Assembly (NCBI RefSeq): GCF_016859285.1
Contig: NC_053412.1
Location: 166,501 to 230,500, forward strand
Direction: 5' to 3'
DNA: 64,000 nt
Source: Xiphias gladius
Taxonomy: Eukaryota > Chordata > Actinopteri > Istiophoriformes > Xiphiidae
Below are positions 38,540 through 51,200 of this stretch, in pieces. The notes beneath the pieces are model-generated. The model did not search any database and was not told where the DNA came from. It saw nothing but the letters and a program-made list of their open reading frames with translations. Position numbers and translations under genes: made by a program. Numbering within the stretch: the first letter of the stretch is position 1; each line of letters begins with the position of its first letter.

Positions 38540-41500
38540 GTGTTTGATCAACCTTCAACTTCATCCTGATAACAGACTAATTATAATTGTAAAAGCTGAG
38601 CTGCAACAGCCACCCAGTATGCTGAGGGCTAAAATTAGTAGAAAATGAATGGCACTTTTGTATTGGTTTCCTCACCTTGAAGTCCAGAAATTCACAAGGT
38701 GAAAGAAAAGATGGTCAAAGTACAGCGACGCTTTTAAAAGCCGCTTCTGAACCTTGGGTTTTTTAAAATGTCATTTTGTGGCTCTCTCTCGATGTTCTGG
38801 ACGAATTTGATGATATTTTAGTTGTTTTTTTAGAGGTTGTTTATATTTCTATATACTATACTTGTTCTATATGTTTTTATTTGATCTCAATTCTTACTTG
38901 TTTTTATGTGATGTTTATATCGTTTACTTCTCTTTATTTATTTGCGTTGGCTCCTACTAGTGTTGACTGCAATGATCATTAATACTGATATTAATAAATG
39001 AAGTCGTAACAAAGCTTCAGAAGGAAAAACCAGAAACCGGTTCTCATGTTGAGGCTGAGGGTAATATAAACGTGTTCCCGCCCCCGGACCAGACCCGGAT
39101 CTGAGTCAGGGCGAGGAGGGCAGTGAGAGGCTGAGTGAAAGCTGCGGAGTAAGCAGAGCTGCTAAATGAAGCCCAACGCCGCACCGACGCACCTGTGCGC
39201 GTGTTTGTCCCCGTCCACGAATCTGGCCCCCGGACCGGTTTTTCTGGCAGAAACTGGACTTCCAGAGTTCCTACCGGACCGAAGGTGAAAAGATGAACCT
39301 GTTTCTTGTTTCTGGCGAGGTTGTGTAAACACGCGAGCGCGCGCACGCACACACACTCCCGAAGCAAAGCAAACACCGACTCGGGAGCAGCTCGTCAGAA
39401 AAGCTGCTGGTCATCAGCTGAACTCCGCGGGGACCCACCGGGGAACCACCGTCCTCGGTTGTCCCCGAGACTCCGAGGAGGTGGAGCGGGAACACCGTTT
39501 GCACAACACCTTCATCGAGACCCAAATAGGATCCAAAGCTCCCAGAGTTCATCCAAACGAGCCCCATGTCCCTGCGAATCCGTTTCCGGTCACGGGTCAC
39601 TTCTGAGGCTGTGGTTGGTGCTGAAGAAAAACGTGTCCTCCATTTTCTTTGACCCGTTTTATTCGTTGAGTCTCTCAACCTGTGAATCGTGACCAAACTT
39701 CTCATTCTCTGATTCATTATCAGTTGGTGGACGAGCTTTCCGTTAATAGCGATACTACTTTTCTTATTTTTAACTACTATTCTATATACTTGGCTCATTT
39801 TTCAACAGATTTTTTGGTAACTTTTCTGACTTTTGCAGCTCATCACTCATCTTCTGACCAACGATCATGAGGATTCGCTATTGTTCTATTTTTATGACTA
39901 ACGGAGTTCGATTATTGGTCTCATTTCATTTTGTCAAGACGAATCCATCTTTTACCAATCGTCTTATCTTTGCGACTAATAATCAATCGGTTGTCCTATT
40001 TATCGATCTTGCTGTTCGTCATTCTTACTAAACATCACACGTTTGTGACAAATGATCATATTTTTTGACTCGTTAACTCATTTTTGTTCCTACTAAACCA
40101 TTTTCTAGATCATTTCGGAGACCGATTCTCAATGAGCCTTAGTCTTATTTCCGTGACCAGTCCTCACATTTTTGAATCCATTTAACCGGCAGCCATTTTG
40201 GTTGATCCGCACTGGAATTTCGTCCACGAGGCGTCCGCTGACTCGTCTCCTGTCCCCGGGAGCAGAGAGTGTCTGGCAGACAGGCGAGGTTTGGCTCTGA
40301 GGTCAGAGGGATCATCTCCGGGGCAGGAGTCCGCTCCTGCCGTTAGAGACGGGTTGTGTCGGGCTTTTGTTTCCGTCTCCCCGTCGTGACTGACCGGGCG
40401 GACCGACTCCTGCACGACAGCAGACGTGGTTCAAGTTCAAAGAGTCTGGTGTTGTTTTAGATTTCGTTTAGAGTCAAACACACGGAGAGTATCAAATAAA
40501 AAGTATGAAAAAGTTCAATATGGATCATGTGAAAGACAAGAAGAGGATTTATTTAACACACACACACACACACACACCACATAACTGACCTTATATACCG
40601 TATATGTCCGGCCTCACCTTCAAAGTTCAGCTTCACAACCTCTGTGATCTAAGTTCTTCTTTTTCTTGCAGCTGTCAGACAGGAGCTGATGTAACTCTGG
40701 TGTTGCACTCGACTGTTTTACAGGGATTTCTAGCTTTCGTCCCTTTTATGTGTAAAGGAGGTGAAATTAACACGCAAGCGACAGGATGCAGCCGTGGAAA
40801 GTTCCTGGTCTGAAAATGCGTTCACACAAACTGAGTGTTTTGGTAGGAAGTTTATTAATATTATTAACACTGAAAACAAAATCATCAGCCACGTGGTTTT
40901 ATCAGCTGACATTAACAATCAGTTCTTCTTAATGAGACTGACCCTCTGACACTGGCGACATAAACGTTAAGTTGCCTTTAAAATGCTGTTTGTGTTGTCT
41001 GTTGCTTCTTCATCCGCCAGGAAACCAACACACGCAGAAACCTGCTGACGTCCGGCTTCGGCTGAAAACACACCTGAGAACACAATGAGCACCTGTCAGA
41101 GTGTGTGTGTCTGTCAACAAAAAGGTGTCTGACCCAACAAGACGCACACATTGCTTTCTACACGCCCGTGTGTGTGTGTGTGTGTGCGTATCAACGCGCC
41201 ATTAGTGTCGTCACGGTAACAGCAGCAGCGATTGCCGGGTGGTGGAAGCTGCCGCTGGTTGCCAAGGCGATGTCAAGCCGCCGTGTGACCTTCGGAGCGG
41301 GGACGGACTCCGGCTTCTCTTAAGCGAGTCAGAGCGAAGAGGTTTTACATTTGAGTTCATTGTCTGTGAAATCTGTGAAAAAACACAGAATAAAACACAC
41401 AAACCGAACTGAATCATCACGGCGGGAAAGAAAATGAACGCGACACAGAGGGACCACTTCCTGTGTCCTGGCCAGGCCTTCCACACCCTCTACACCAGCC

Positions 41501-42292
41501 AGTGTGTACGATGCTCTGACACCTGGAGAAGGAGTTAAACATCCAGACTGCGGATGGGCACCGTCAGGCCTCAAAACCCTCCTGGACCCGGCACCTACGT
41601 GACAAAATTAAAGCAAAAAGGAAAATCCCATAATGCCGTCATCATATTATTCACAATAAAAACACACACTAAACGTTTTGGTCACTTACGAAATGTTTGC
41701 CATCTTTTTCTAAAGCCACTGATGCTTCTCAGTGTAGCCTGCACAGAGGTGTTTAACCAAAGCCTGAATGATGTCTGTAGGGACCTTCCGGAGTTGACTC
41801 TACCGCCAGCTGTGGTTTCCTCAGAGCAATCCTAACCCTTCACGGGGGGGGGTCTGCTTTTCAAACACTCCCCAGATGTCCCTAAGCCGAGTCAGCTTCC
41901 TGCCTGGAACACGGCGATCTATGATTCATCGTCGGAGGAAACAGAAACTCGTCACTTTCCATCTTTGAAAATCGTCATCGCGCAAAACTGCAGTGAAAGA
42001 GGTTTGACAATTTTTGTCTCTTCTTTTAATGTCAAATTAAATGTAAAATAAGAAGACGACAACACGAGGCTCAACGGTCCGTTTTGAAGCCACACTGATC
42101 GTTGTGGTCACTGACATGAATTCAACTCTTTGAGAAAGAAACAAGCACTGACATACTCATCAAAACCTTTAATTGCCAAGCTGGACATTAAATAGAAAAA
42201 TGCATTGCTCTGTGGAATTTACATTATTTTCACATACCGTATTTTACACACAGGTACAGCCATCGACCATGAAGCACAGCGTTACTCCTTTT

Positions 42293-42298
42293 TTTATT
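42293..42298 (-). promoter_or_regulatory. mid1ip1: Candidate mid1ip1 poly(A) signal
   Basis: TTTATT on + is AATAAA on the - strand, about 2.2 kb beyond the mid1ip1 stop and with no nearer canonical signal seen. The implied UTR is long for the family. Confidence 0.3.
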
Positions 42299-42644
42299 AA
42301 AGCTTCTTAAAAAGTCACGAGTGCAGTGCACAAGATTTTTGGTTTTTTCTTCCTGATTTTTTGCTGCTTTAAAAACTTTAAATCAAAAGACGGTTTCGTT
42401 AAACTCTGCTTTGCGTCTTTATCCCAAGAAAAACAACATCTTTCAGTTATCAGATGTGGTTCGGGTTGTGGGTGTGTGGCTTCGATGCCGTTCAGTAGCA
42501 AAAGAATATTCTAGTATTTTTTGAAATTCAGGGAAATCTAGCTGAAGTTTTGAATGAGCTGCAGGTGAACGACATCAGCTTCAGAAGGATGTGTAGAGCT
42601 TGTAGTTGTAGACAGACACTGTACGTCTAATTGTTTTTTACCAC

Positions 42645-42850
42645 TGTAAAGTAGAGATGAAGCGAGTCAGAAAATTAGCCGGCAGCAATTTTGATAATCG
42701 GTTAGTTGTCTGAGTTTGATTTTGTTAAAGAAAAGAGAAGAAGTTAACACAGATGTGAGTATCTTGGTTTTTTCTCTGCCTTATATCCCAGTTGTTGATC
42801 AGACAAAACAAGACATTTGAAGACGTCCCCTTGGACACTTTACACTCTGT
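42645..42850 (-). mobile_element. Teleost GGCTGCAACTAA-type repeat, inverted partial copy
   Basis: AGCGAGTCAGAAAATTAGCC and AATTTTGATAATCGGTTAG, then ACAAAACAAGACATTTGAAG, are the reverse-orientation words of the repeat at 29490-29842. Confidence 0.5.
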
Positions 42851-43404
42851 ACAATTAACATTATTGAGAATTAACTATTGAAATTCATTAAAAAAGTATT
42901 TGTCAGATTCGTTAGTAATGAAAATAATGCTCATTGGCAAGCCTACTTTAGAAGATAGATTTACTGTCCGGCTGCCACTAAGGATTATTTTCCATCATCG
43001 ATTCATCTCTCGATCACCTTCGCGTCGTAAAGATGCACAAACGCAACGTTCTCTCTCCCACAACCAGTTCCACCAGCTCAATCTGCTGGGACAGAGGGTC
43101 GGTCTCATGAAGCCCGGGATGCTGTAGCACCGAAACGACGTACCGCGGATCGACCCCTGACACGTCTAATAACGGCTTCGTCAGCGCTGACACTGATCAG
43201 AACGTCCCTGCTGTTGTCCGTCAGCGACGCCACCAGCCTCAACCAACTGCTGAAACGTCGGGAAACATAAAGTCAAACTTGATCCAGTACATGTCGGTTT
43301 GATTATTGATGATGTTCCTCATATTGTTCAGAAACCGCTAAAGTATACAAACGTGTCTGTTTTCAGCACATTGGTACCGTATTTAAATGCAAGGTATCCT
43401 TTAG

Positions 43405-43590
43405 TCTCTTCTGTCCAAAACCAAACAGCGACAACTGGGAATTTACTGTCACATCAAACAGAAGAAAGTAGAAAATCAGAGACATTACAGACACTGAAAC
43501 CGTTGCGGTCAACGACAGAAAAGATTGAGCCGTTTCCAGTTTGTTGTTGGTTAATAACCTGTCAATCAACGAATCTTTTCAGCCCTACCG
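43405..43590 (+). mobile_element. Teleost GGCTGCAACTAA-type repeat, 3' half
   Basis: GTCCAAAACC, GAATTTACTGTCA, AAAATCAGAGACATTACAGA, then TTGGTTAATAACCTGTC and CAGCCCT follow the end of the family. Confidence 0.45.
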
Positions 43591-44456
43591 GACTGGAAAC
43601 GAAAATGAAAGTTATCTACGTTATCTTCAGTTTGTGCGTCTGCGGTCCAACATAAATATTGGCAAACTGCTTCCTCTTCAGCCATGTCAAACTCCTCAAA
43701 GGTTTCGCTCTCAGTGTGTTTGCATAGTTTTGAATTTACAGCGTGAAATGAAGGACGTCCAGAGCAGACAGAGGACAAACACAAACCCTGAAAGCTTAGT
43801 GCAAACAGCCCCAAGAAATTCCTTCAAAAACCACAGTCGGACAAGCAACTGGAGAAAATCTCAGGTTCTCCTCCTCTTTTCCAGTTTTTTGTCCGATTTC
43901 AACAAACCTCAGTCCCTTTACGATGAATAGAAATGTTGCCGATTTTTGAAACGAACCCTACTGGTGTTTTTTTAGCGCATTAGAGTTCTCGTACAGCGGC
44001 TTGTGTTCAAACAACCTTGGCCTCTTTGTTAAGGTGTGTTCATATTTCATAGATCAAGGAAGTTTTTCACTTTCTAGGTGCTTCTCACCCACGACCTCAC
44101 CTACACTTGGTAACTTCACGAGTCTTGGGTGGACTGCCGAGCGCTCGGGAGCCGGAGCCTGAAGTTTAATTTACGGGTATTTCTTTGTGTAGTCACTACT
44201 TTGACTGGAATTTCAATGTGTCCGTACATGGATCACCTGAGCCTAGAGCCCAGGTATCGAAGCGGCACCGGTACTGAAGAATGTGCAATGATTCGCACTG
44301 ACAGGATAAAGTGAATTTAGTCTTTTCTAGTATTAAAAGTGTCAGTGTTGATTTTTTTCCTCCCACGAAACCGAACCAGAAATGAAGGGTGTACTGATTT
44401 GAAGCCAACGAGCTGACACGCGTGTTCAAACACCCGCGTGCTTCTGAAGAACTCCG

Positions 44457-44918
44457 TCAGTTCCCACAGCCGATCTCCTCCTTGTAGCGGTTCGTGAGCG
44501 TGTTGGCCTTGCGCGTCAGTTTGGACAGAACCGCGTGGAGTCCGTTCAGGTGGTAATGAAACTGTTTCTCCAGGTCGTCCTCCTCCGCCTCCGCCCGCGA
44601 CACCTCCGTGGCACCCGCCCTCTCCTTGCCCCGCCCGTCGCCCTGCAGGACGCCCCACTCCATGTCGTTACGGATGGACTTGAGCAGGGCGTACGCGCTG
44701 TACATGTCGGCGTCCTGGTGGAAGTAGGCGGTGGCGTTGGCGGCGGCGCCTTTGGCGGTCCTCGCCGCCTGCAGGTCCCCGCTGTCGTCCAGCGGGACGT
44801 CCCGCAGCAGGCTGGGCACCATCACCGTCTGGTCCATGTTGTTGACGGCGCCGATGAAGCGGCTCATGGCGTTGAAGAGCGAGTTCTTCTGGTTGTAGGA
44901 GTCCGATATCTGCATCAT
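44457..44918 (-). CDS. mid1ip1: mid1ip1, MID1-interacting protein 1 (MIG12/G12, Spot14 family)
   Basis: A complete 153-codon intronless frame on the - strand, [15 protein letters not shown] to [12 protein letters not shown], stop TGA. MID1IP1 proteins bind acetyl-CoA carboxylase and promote its polymerisation and fatty-acid synthesis, and bind the E3 ligase MID1 on microtubules. Family signatures visible are [20 protein letters not shown] (about residues 22-41), [20 protein letters not shown] (about 73-92) and the C-terminal helix [20 protein letters not shown] (about 119-138). Length is usual for the family, and a single coding exon is also usual. The start is MM, as in fish orthologues I remember. 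The less conserved middle ([20 protein letters not shown] and [20 protein letters not shown]) is Ala/Glu-rich. Teleosts have two or more paralogues, and which one this is cannot be decided here. The upstream side is GC-rich. Confidence 0.95.
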   Translation of the reverse strand: MMQISDSYNQKNSLFNAMSRFIGAVNNMDQTVMVPSLLRDVPLDDSGDLQAARTAKGAAANATAYFHQDADMYSAYALLKSIRNDMEWGVLQGDGRGKERAGATEVSRAEAEEDDLEKQFHYHLNGLHAVLSKLTRKANTLTNRYKEEIGCGN

Positions 44919-44989
44919 GGCGAGCGAACCCGAAGCCTTCTTTCACCGCCAGTCCAGAGACAAACTTAGCCCGCTAATGCTCTTTACAG

Positions 44990-45046
44990 GATTATTATGA
45001 GGCCGACTCGCTCCTGACTCCCAAAGAGCTGGACCAGGTCGCACAG
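44990..45046 (+). CDS. Unrecognised candidate coding exon opposite the mid1ip1 5' flank
   Basis: CTCTTTACAG| acceptor and CGCACAG|GTACGC donor bound 57 nt with no stop, DYYEADSLLTPKELDQVAQ. The frame stays open beyond the donor as well (to 45243). A second possible exon starts at 45097 (SPQFRSESPASDLGMGSVSC), but the 50-nt gap is too short for a usual vertebrate intron. I recognise no family. It could equally be chance in GC-rich mid1ip1 5' UTR sequence. Confidence 0.2.
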
Positions 45047-45352
45047 GTACGCTCAGCACTCCAGCATGGATCAGTGAGCCGCTCTCCTGGCTACAGAGTC
45101 CGCAGTTTCGCTCTGAGAGCCCGGCGTCCGATCTGGGGATGGGCAGCGTCTCCTGCTGCGGGACTCCGGCCCGACGTTTCACCCCAGAGCTCAAACCTGA
45201 AACAAAAACCACAGAGAAGCAACGTGAGGCTGGCGGTGGATTGAGCGTCCGACAGGGCGAGAAGTGTGAGCAGGAGGAGGAACATCTGCGAGCACAGCCT
45301 GCGATTTTAAGCACAACCTCCGGAGCGACAGAACCACAACGCGTAGAGGCAG

Positions 45353-47470
45353 GTTAAGAAGCTAGCAGCTTAGCATCAGCAGGCTAGAAGCAGCTAACGC
45401 AACTAGCATTCCGGCCGGTGAATACCGCTATTCGCATCGGCGCCACATAAACACTCATCTCGTCAACGCGAGCGGCTGAACGTCGATGAGACAAGAGTGA
45501 CAAACTACCACTGGCCGCCGCTAGTTGGCGCTAAAAGAGCCTGCCAGCGACCGGGCGCCATGGAAGCGCTTGTCCGGCTGCGTCCATTATCGGACACGTC
45601 CGTTTCCGTCCGGCTTTTTCCACTTTTTCGCCACAACCGCTCCCTCGGCAAAACACAGACATGTCCACTCCCACGGTGTCGTAGTGCTGTGTGTTGCTTC
45701 CGAGTTGAAAATCTAAATTCCCGGCGTACCGGCACCGCCGCATCCGCTCGACGGCAAGCGGTTTCCTCGCTTCTTTCTAGAAAACTGAACGGACCGCGTC
45801 CGATAATGGAACAGGCTCCCACCGTTGTTGTTTCGAGTTTAAATTGGAGGCATCCACAACCGGTCGACTGTTGGCAAATTAACCGCCCGCAGCTGCGTGT
45901 CTTCGCGTCTATTTCGATTCTATTGCCCGCGGTTTAAGCTGTTTAACCCTCCGTGTTAATCCGGGGACAAAGCGACAGGAGCAGCCACCGTAAAGTTGAC
46001 GGGTAATAATTCCGGGTACCGTCGAGCTCACCGCGTGTCGGTCGCGTCGGTGTCCGTCTCTGCCCGTTAATCTGTCCCCGAGGAGGCACCGGGCGGCGCA
46101 CCGGCGGCGCTGGGCGGGGACTGTCAGGAAGGACCGAACCTCCGGAGACAGCCAATCGCAGGCGGGCAAGACCCCGTGACGTCACGCGGAGCCTTCGCAG
46201 AACCTCCCACGAGCCGCTCCCTCGCAGGCCGAGGTTCCGCTTCCGTGTTTCTAAAGCCACTAGAGAACCCGGTCAGTTGTGTTCGTGTTATTTTGGCGTG
46301 TTCCCTTATTGGCGTTCCTGAGAAGAACCCCCGCATTTTCCCGTTGTTTGTTGTTGTTGCTAACTCCTCCGTGTGTGATATTTAGAAGGACAGGTCCCTT
46401 CTGTCATGTTCTCACTAGTGCAGCAGTGAATTCATCTCACGTTCTAAGAGGAATATTGGAGCTTAGAATAAACAAGGTTCGCATCTGTTAAATTACATTT
46501 GTCGTTTACCCCGATGACAATGTCACCGTTTTATCCGGCTGATCTGGATTTGAATTTGAATATTTACTGCTGATTCGTCGATTTACGTGACGATGACTCT
46601 ACAGATCTGGGAACAGGAGTTTCATTCATAGTATCCTGGTGTTTAGTGACTTATTTATGGCTTAATTTTAAATTCATTATTGTTTGATGTCGTCTCCGCT
46701 TCCTCCGCAAGTCAACGAGTAGCTCGGTGGGATTTTTTAGTCAAAAAGACAAAATGAACACTTGTTTTATGCTCGTTTACATCCGATGACCCGACGAAGT
46801 CCTGCGGGTCCCCTCGCTGGGCTGGAGCTGGAACATCGCCCCCTTCTGGCCGTAGATCGACATCACGGCTGGTTTCAGGTTCAAGGTGAAATTATTATTA
46901 ATTTATACTAAATGACGTTCTTACCTTTCAGACATGACTTTTAGTCAAAGAGGAAAATAACTCCAGACATTTATTATGTATTATTTGACATGAACCCGTT
47001 TTTGTTGTTTGAATCTGGAATTTATTTAGAATCTATTTCCCAGTTTTTTGTCTGATGTGCTCATTTTGTCATGCTCACGTTATGCTCAGAAAATACTCCT
47101 AGATAAAATCACTTGAAGCCAGATTCTGCTCTGGCAATGGAGTTAAATACGTATCCAAGTAAATCCATTGAATCATTTCTGTATTTGTGAATTGTCGATT
47201 TAATTGGTATAATAAAATATGAACCCATCCAGTTTTCTATAAATGTGTGACTTCATTTCAAAGGAGAAATCAGTGATGACCACAATATATTTGAAACTTG
47301 AAATGTTTTCTTCCCCACATTCATTTATTTCTTCTGATTGTAAACAGCTCTCTGCATTCTCCACCTCGTATCTGTAATTTTATTCATAGTTTCCTCTTCC
47401 TGGTTTTACACGCGGAAATTACCGTATGTGTGTTTCTCATTGTTTTCAATAAAAGGAAAAAACCTCGGTT
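45353..47470. other. mid1ip1 upstream region and spacer to tspan7
   Basis: 45.4-46.3 kb is rich in CpG and in GGCGG/CCGCC words and is the probable promoter zone of mid1ip1 (- strand). 46.3-47.47 kb is A/T-rich with no gene seen; GCCAGAAGGGGGCGATG on the - strand at 46834-46850 resembles a CTCF core. Confidence 0.45.
45400..46260 (-). promoter_or_regulatory. mid1ip1: CpG-rich probable mid1ip1 promoter region
   Basis: Many CG dinucleotides, including a TGACGTCACG CRE-like word near 46177. It lies upstream of the - strand mid1ip1 start. The transcription start is not determined. Confidence 0.35.
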
Positions 47471-47477
47471 TTCCTGT

Positions 47478-47483
47478 TTTATT
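47478..47483 (-). promoter_or_regulatory. tspan7: Candidate tspan7 poly(A) signal
   Basis: TTTATT on + is AATAAA on -, 739 nt beyond the tspan7 stop, a reasonable 3' UTR length. A second TTTATT lies at 47324. Confidence 0.4.
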
Positions 47484-47950
47484 TCTCAGCACATGACAGT
47501 TCACAGTATCAACACACAGCTTCATTCCCACTGAAAAACATGGATTCCATTAAATGACTGCTTCAGTGTCACGTACAGTCCTCGGTGTGCCGCTCCACCG
47601 AAAGCACAGAGGTTAGACCCGCTGCTTGCCGTACAGTACGAAACACTGGAATACAAAGCGGACATAAAGAAAACGGCGTCACGACACAGTACGCGTGGTC
47701 GGGGTGCAGCTAGCGTCTCCAGGGGCCTGGTGTAAAACTCGGGCCCCTGGGGACCCCTGAGACAAACGTACGGATCAGAGACGCCACGTGAGCCCCACAT
47801 GAAGAAGAACACAGTGGATGACGTGACGACACGGTCCTCGCGGTCGGAAACGAACTTTAACTTTGAAATGGAAATGTGGGAGACGTCCTTGAAGTTTTCA
47901 GGATCAAGGAAAACGTTTGTTTCAGGGACACAGTCACGACAACAGAACAG

Positions 47951-47970
47951 CAGCGCCCCCTAGTGGCAGC
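47951..47970 (-). promoter_or_regulatory. CTCF-like motif
   Basis: The reverse strand reads GCTGCCACTAGGGGGCGCTG, a near-perfect match to the CTCF core CCASYAGRGGGCRS. It lies in the tspan7 3' UTR. Motif match only. Confidence 0.5.
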
Positions 47971-48221
47971 ACGAGAGTATTCTGAAGTTACTTCTCGTTA
48001 TGATTGACCATGTATGAGTTCTTGACCTGAACAGCCAATCAGCTTCAAAGAAAGTGGTACGTGTGCATGTGTGTGTGTACTTCCTCGGGTTTCCATGGCG
48101 ATGTGCATCCTTGTCTCCTTTTTTCTGTAAAACAAAAGAAGACAGAGGAATAAGAGCGGACGGAGGCGATGGACAACACGGGACGCGGCGTTTGCCGGCG
48201 TGTGTGAGTGCGCGTTACCTG

Positions 48222-48290
48222 TTAGACCATCTCGTACTGGTTGGCGCTGATGAAGCGAGACAAGCAGCAGGCCAGAGACATCCCTATTAA
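48222..48290 (-). CDS. tspan7: tspan7 exon 7 (last, TAA stop)
   Basis: Acceptor TCTCCAG|. It encodes LIGMSLACCLSRFISANQYE and then MV and stop; the end of TM4 and the cytoplasmic tail. Confidence 0.95.
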   Translation of the reverse strand, partial: LIGMSLACCLSRFISANQYEMV

Positions 48291-51200
48291 CTGGAGACAG
48301 AACCGGAGACATCGCGTTCCTTTATTCATTTCCACACCAAACCAGAGGCTTCTCTGTCGTCATACAGTGTTCAAATCCAGATGTGTGTGTACAACGTGTG
48401 CATGCTTGTGTACAGTGTATGTAGATGGCCATGTGGGGGCTAGGTACGTACGTTCACCCGCATGTGTGTTAAACCAAATTTACACCGTAACAGCTAAAGC
48501 TTCCCGACCTACGTGCCGATTAACCGGGCGGGGGGAGAGGCGCGTAACGGGGGTCGCCGCAATGCATCATGGGCCGCCATTGCACCTTAATTGGCGGAGC
48601 GTTCCTTTAACTTTTGTCTACTGACATGTAATCGGCCTGATTAATGAAAGCTCCGCACGTGGGCCTTTTATAGGATACGGAGGTGGTCACCATGACAACG
48701 AGCAGTGCCGTCAGGACCAATGGGACATGTTATCTGAAGGAAACCACACACACACACTTTTTCATCACCTCTTCCTTCCTCACATCAAAAGTGCTTCATC
48801 ATTCAATTATGAAAATTATATTAAATTTTAATTTTCTCGGTATGTGGTGTTTTTTTTGTACTAACTTATAATTAGATTTTTTTTTTTTTTAAACAGTCCA
48901 GCGGGGACCTGATCCTCAGTCCTGTGTCTCTCTTCACTGTGACACGGTGCTGCCCTCTGAAGGACGAGACCAGGAACTGCAGCTACACTGCGTTCACGAT
49001 TCACAGCCTCAGAAACACTCAAACATCGTTTCGAGGTTTTAACTGTTGATGTCCAGACTGTTGAACCGTTGATGTCTCAGGTTTTCAATAACAAAATCCC
49101 ATCTGATAAACAATCTCCACTCAAGGTCCACTTACCTGCTGGTTGAAAGCTCCAGAACAAAATATATATATAAAATATTTTGTTTCTTTGGTTTTACAGA
49201 AGTCTGCAGCGCTTAGCAACCACTTTTAACTGTTAAATATTATTTTAGGTCCGTGATGTGAGATGATTAACAGACGTTATTCAGCTCGTTATTAGTGATT
49301 AAAATGTCTGATAATGAACTGAGGATGAGGAGCGCGACTCGAATGGGTCTTCACGTCAGGGTAACAGGCTAAACCTTCGTCTACATTTCAGGATTTTTAA
49401 TTTGCGTTGTCTTCGATTTCGTATAATTTTGCCGGCGATTTGTTATCGGTGACTTCATTCCGCATGTTAATTATATTCTTTAACGGCAACGGTTCTGGCT
49501 CGTCCAGACTTTGTGTGGAGTACCTGAGAGAAGGCGATGCCGAAGGTAACTCCAGCGACGATTCCCACGTTGCTCTCTATGGAGGACGTCACCAGCTCAT
49601 AACAGCCCTGCAGAAACACACTCCGTTAGCTCACTCATCCAGTCAGCCGGTCATCCCTAGTGTGCGTTCTGTGCGTGCGTCCGACCTGCGCGTAGACTTT
49701 ACGTGCAGCCAAAGTTGCGTTCTTCAGGTCGGCTCCGCTGCAGTCGGAGAAGCTCACACAACAGCTGGCGGGAATCCCGCCGACCGGAAAGTACACGCTG
49801 CTGAACCAACTGGTGTAGTTATAAACTCCACAGCAGTGCAACTGCGGAGAAGGGGAGAAGAGGATCGATCTGTAGGTGTGAAGTCTACGTTTAGAGGTAA
49901 CCCTAACCCTCCTGTCTGGTCTGAGCCCTTAACATTGAGTTGAAAGGCCTGATCGTGAGCTTGAGGGCAGCTGGTTGTTCTGTATCCTCACACGCATAGT
50001 TCTGTGTCTCATCAGCATGTGACTGGATCTCTGCTGTCATCAGTATGAGCACGGACCTGTGATCAGCGCAAGTCCGACCCCCTGAACCAGTAACTTCTGA
50101 CGCGGTTGACGAGGTTGTCCTCACACTTACCGAGGAAAGAAACCGACCCAAAGTTCTGCTACACAAAACTGAAATCTTTTCTCCGGTCTTTGTTTTATTG
50201 TTTTACCTCTTTGGGTCTTTAAAATGTGCTAAAGTGAGACAATCTGAGGAGTTTAGAGGTCAGAGTCTTCAACTTCTAGGTTTCCCACACCTGCCGATGA
50301 GGACCGCAAAGTGGAAACTGCTTTATTTCAGGAGCCCAAATGTTCGGGAAACACTGTCTTGTGTGATAAAAACTGAGTCTCTCTGGTTAGACAAGAATTT
50401 CACACTGTAAAAAACCAAACGATAATTCAGGGAAGTAATGGTCAGATTAATCAATAGAGTTAGTCATAACTTGATTAGAGAGAGAGAGAGACACCGACTC
50501 TGCGTTGGACACCGTCCACAGCCAGGCTCCTGTCGTCTCGTCCGTCGTATTTCATCACTGCATCGCTGTACGTAGTGAGGAAAGTGCCTTTAATCTGCAC
50601 ACACACACACACACACACAGAAACACACACATCGTGTCGGTGAGAGTGTGTCGAAGGTGCGAAACCTCTGGATCGTGCGTGTCTGTGTGCATCTTCACCT
50701 CGTGCCGAAAGACGAAGCCAGAGATTCCGGCGATGAGTTCGGACATGAAGACCAGAGACAGAAAAGCAGCGTACTGAGCAGGGGTCAGAGGTCAGAGGTC
50801 AGGATCGGGTTATGTCAAAGGGTCACGCACAGGTCATGCAGACATCACACAGTGTAATGGGACGAGAAAGAAGCAAGGAACTAACAAAAACACACATTTC
50901 CACACAGACTAAACACCCGATAATCCAAATAACGTCACAAGCTCCACGGACCAGTTTTAGCATCCAGGGGCGCCCCCTGCAGGTGGCGAAGCAGCCGAAC
51001 AGCCCGAACAGCACGATGGCGGCTCCGGTGCCGGTGAGGACATACGGCGCGTTGGAGGGGCCGCTGGAAATCAGTAGCGTGTAGGGGCCCAACATGAACT
51101 TCCACCACAACCCCACCGACAGCAGGACCACACCTGTCACCTGAGGGGGGAGGGGCTACAGGTCATTATTCTGCTCTCGGCAGGTTTCCACCAGTTTTAT

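Larger units (their letters stand above)
31726..42292. other. Gene-poor spacer between abi3bp and mid1ip1
   Basis: No open frame here has splice support or a recognised domain, apart from a decayed LINE fragment. The content is dispersed repeats, inverted arms, an N gap, CA/TG arrays and a purine minisatellite. A diverged TGAC/AAT-rich stretch at 39.68-40.18 kb is noted in the findings. Confidence 0.6.

Noticed and set aside
39271..39798. 175-codon - strand frame
   Set aside because: No domain, no splice support and competing open frames on the other strand.
31726..42292. Search for a complete gene in the large spacer
   Set aside because: No run of exons with compatible phases or a known domain was found; only mobile-element remnants.
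44668..45314. Other - strand open frames overlapping mid1ip1
   Set aside because: They are frame-shifted shadows of the mid1ip1 coding sequence or GC-rich 5' flank without domain signal.
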